Origin: Thermoanaerobaculia bacterium
GTDB lineage: Bacteria > Acidobacteriota > Thermoanaerobaculia > Gp7-AA8
Direction of reading: 5' to 3'
DNA: 13,882 nt
Assembly: GCA_017883215.1 (NCBI GenBank)
Contig: JADGOA010000058.1
Span: 1-13,882 of the forward strand
Part shown: positions 11,715 to 13,882 of the stretch, piece after piece
Numbering within the stretch: the first letter of the stretch is position 1
Layout: each line of letters opens with the position of its first letter
Program-made: the position numbers and the translations under genes
The notes under the pieces: model-generated
Seen by the model: only the letters and a program-made list of their open reading frames with translations
What the model was told of the DNA's origin: nothing
The model's database searches: none

Positions 11715-13882
11715 ATGAACAGGATCGCCTTCGCCTTCACCCTGCTATTCGCCGCTGCGAACATCCTCGCACAGAACCCCCCCGCGGACCCTCCCCAGCA
11801 GCCGGCGCCAGGGGCCGCAGCGCCGGCACCTGCTGACGCGAAGCCCGCCGATCCCAACCCGCCCGAGGTGAAGAAGGACGCGAAGGCTCCCGACCAGGGG
11901 GTGCGCAAGCTTTCGCGTCGCGAACGCAAGGAACGGATCAAGAACCTTCCTGACAACTACCGCGAATTCCTCAGGGACGTCGAGCCCATCATGCTTCCTC
12001 AGGAGCTCGACACCTTCCTGATCCTGGAGACCGATCCGCAGCGTGACGTCTACATCAACGAGTTCTGGCGCCGCCGCGACGTGGCGCAGGGGACCACCAA
12101 CCATGCCTTCAAGGACGAGTACTACGCCCGCCTGGAATCGGCGAAAGAGCGGTTCAAGTACATGTCCACCGACCGCGCCAGGGTCTATCTGATTCACGGC
12201 GAGCCGCAGGACATCATCAGCGTCGACTGCAGCCGCCTTCTCCAGCCGATTCAGATCTGGAAGTACTTCTACATCCCGCAGTTCGGACACAACGTCCGCT
12301 TCCTCTTCTACATCCCGCGCCGGCAGCAGGAATACCGGCTCTGGACGCCGACGATGGACCAGAACGGCAGCCTGGCCGAGCTGGTGGCGCAGGACATCGA
12401 AGCGACGACGACCGGCGGCGATGGCGGCGTGCAGAGCGTCTTCTACGACTCCGCGGCGCAAGGCGCCTCGGTCAGCAAGATCGAGGCGTTCTGTCCCAAC
12501 GGCGACGAGATCCTGAAGGCCATCTTCCAAATGCAGCAGAACCAGACGGATCTTCCGAAGGTGTTTGAACCGCCGCCGATCAACGAGGAAGACGTCACCA
12601 AGATCCTGAGATCGATCGTGCTCCTCGATCCGAACGCGCCGAAGATTCCGGCGGAGTTGCAGGTCACCTACCCCGCCAAACAGGGCACGAGGACCGATGT
12701 CCAGATGACGGTGCTGGTGCCGAGAGCACAAACGGCGGTCAAGCAGGTCGGCGCGACGAAGACCTACAGCCTCGACGTCACCGGCGAGGTCCTCAAAGAC
12801 AATCAGCTGTTCGAGAACTTCCGCTACCGCTTCGATTTTCCCGGCGACACGAAGGACGAGAAGCTGCCGCTGATCCTGGAGCGGCTCCTGCGGCCCAACA
12901 GTTACACGGTCCGCCTGAAGGTCACGGACATGAACTCCGGCGCCCAGGCAATCGTCGAAAAGAACATCGAAGTCCCGGAGATCTTCGACACGGCGGACCA
13001 GCAGAAGCAGAAGGAAGCCTCGTCGACGGCCGTGGCGGCATTGAAGGACGCCATCGAATCGAGCCAGACCACCCTCAGGATCGTGCCGCTGCCGGAAGAC
13101 CTGGTCAGCGGGATCCAGCACATCGAGACGATGGCCGTGGGCAACGACATCAAAGCCGTCGAGTTCTACCTCGACGGCCGCAAGGTCATGACCAAGCGTC
13201 AGCCGCCCTACACCCTCGATATCGATCTCGGGGATGTGCCGCGCCCGCGGAACATCCGCGCCGTCGCTCTGGGCGAGAAGAACCAGATCCTCACCGGTGA
13301 CGAGATCGTGGTCAACACCGGGACGGACCCGTTCCGCGTCCGCATCGTCTCTCCGCGCATCGCCGTGAACATCCATGGACCGACGCGGGTGGAGATGGCC
13401 GTGAACGTCCCCGACGGAAAGAAGCTCGACAGCGTGCAGCTCTTCTACAACGACACCCCGGTGTCGACGTTGTACGGGCCGCCGTACGTGCAGACCGTCG
13501 ACATCCCGGCCACCCAGGGCGTCGCGTACATCCGGGCCGTGGCCTCGCTGAAGAACGACCCCACCCCGCCCGTCGAAGACCTCGTCATGATCAACACGCC
13601 GCAGTTCATGGAGGAGGTGAACGTTCACCTCGTCGAGCTGCCGACGACGGTGATCGTGAACGGGCGGCCTGACAATACGCTGAAGGAGTCCTCCTTCCGC
13701 GTGCTGGACGAAGGGAAGACGGTCAAGATCTCCAAATTCGAGCACGTCAAGAACCTGCCGCTCTCGATCGGCATGGCCGTCGACACCTCCGCCTCGATGA
13801 CACAGCGCATGTCGGAAGCGCAGAAAGCGGGCGCGCAGTTCTTCAAGAACGTGCTCAAGAGCGGCGACAAGGCCTTCCTGGT
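11715..13882 (+). CDS. Secreted GWxTD-type and VWFA-domain protein, 3' end beyond the window
   Basis: 722 codons are present and the frame is open at the right edge. An N-terminal signal peptide (MNRIAFAFTLLFAAANILAQ, likely cut after ILA) leads to a Pro/Ala-rich linker (22-58). Residues 80-215 resemble the GWxTD domain: YINEFWRRRD (113-122), AFKDEYYARLESAKERF (131-147), STDRARVYLIHGEPQDI (151-167), with YM where GW is usual. A beta-rich region (310-420) follows, then two Ig-like units 92 residues apart (482-518 and 574-610), and a VWFA domain opening with FRVLDEGKTVKISKF (661-675) and a MIDAS motif DTSASM (690-695). This resembles the VWFA-related family known from Acidobacteria. Probably exported to the periplasm or cell surface; function unknown. 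ATG at 11715 has GGAAGGA four bases upstream. Confidence 0.88.
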   Translation, partial: MNRIAFAFTLLFAAANILAQNPPADPPQQPAPGAAAPAPADAKPADPNPPEVKKDAKAPDQGVRKLSRRERKERIKNLPDNYREFLRDVEPIMLPQELDTFLILETDPQRDVYINEFWRRRDVAQGTTNHAFKDEYYARLESAKERFKYMSTDRARVYLIHGEPQDIISVDCSRLLQPIQIWKYFYIPQFGHNVRFLFYIPRRQQEYRLWTPTMDQNGSLAELVAQDIEATTTGGDGGVQSVFYDSAAQGASVSKIEAFCPNGDEILKAIFQMQQNQTDLPKVFEPPPINEEDVTKILRSIVLLDPNAPKIPAELQVTYPAKQGTRTDVQMTVLVPRAQTAVKQVGATKTYSLDVTGEVLKDNQLFENFRYRFDFPGDTKDEKLPLILERLLRPNSYTVRLKVTDMNSGAQAIVEKNIEVPEIFDTADQQKQKEASSTAVAALKDAIESSQTTLRIVPLPEDLVSGIQHIETMAVGNDIKAVEFYLDGRKVMTKRQPPYTLDIDLGDVPRPRNIRAVALGEKNQILTGDEIVVNTGTDPFRVRIVSPRIAVNIHGPTRVEMAVNVPDGKKLDSVQLFYNDTPVSTLYGPPYVQTVDIPATQGVAYIRAVASLKNDPTPPVEDLVMINTPQFMEEVNVHLVELPTTVIVNGRPDNTLKESSFRVLDEGKTVKISKFEHVKNLPLSIGMAVDTSASMTQRMSEAQKAGAQFFKNVLKSGDKAFL

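Noticed and set aside
11745..13745. Long minus-strand open frame (666 codons) opposite the GWxTD/VWFA gene
   Set aside because: It is rich in His, Arg, Asp and Val, matches no family, and lies exactly antisense to a gene with a signal peptide, Ig-like repeats and MIDAS motif. Long antisense frames are common in high-GC coding DNA.

Overview
The window is high-GC bacterial chromosome with ordinary housekeeping genes and an unusually repeat-rich set of intergenic gaps. A protein combining a GWxTD-type region with a VWFA-related domain, a DUF4388/PATAN-type protein, and long composite palindromes between genes together suggest Acidobacteriota or a close relative. This is an inference from gene style; there is no rRNA or other marker to settle it.

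Layout. On the minus strand, reading right to left, aroC (chorismate synthase, 7873-6704) is followed by a class V aminotransferase (6570-5425), rmuC (5242-3755), and a compact tryptophan cluster: trpG (3332-2763), trpD (2766-1738), trpC (1741-887) and trpF (751-134). trpG/trpD overlap as ATGA and trpD/trpC as TTGA, each with a strong Shine-Dalgarno sequence, so translation is probably coupled. trpE, trpB and trpA are not in the window; trpBA could lie beyond the left edge. lgt (8102-8911, plus) diverges from aroC and converges on a DUF4388-type gene (10295-9162, minus). Farther right, a NifS/IscS-like cysteine desulfurase (11688-10570, minus) diverges, with only 26 bp between start codons, from a large secreted GWxTD/VWFA protein (11715 to the right edge, plus, incomplete).

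Function. AroC makes the chorismate that anthranilate synthase (TrpE+TrpG) uses, and TrpD, TrpF and TrpC carry anthranilate to indole-3-glycerol phosphate. The other genes serve separate tasks: lipoprotein maturation (Lgt), sulfur transfer (cysteine desulfurase), a nucleic-acid-linked function (RmuC) and probable signalling or envelope roles.

The main non-genic signal is that every intergenic gap longer than 100 bp holds a long inverted or composite repeat, of visibly different sequence families. One such element appears to have fused onto the 3' end of trpC and added about 30 residues to the protein. An 18-bp module is shared exactly between the trpF upstream region and the hairpin between lgt and the DUF4388 gene. 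I see no CRISPR array, no transposase gene, no tRNA or rRNA, and no convincing new multi-gene system.
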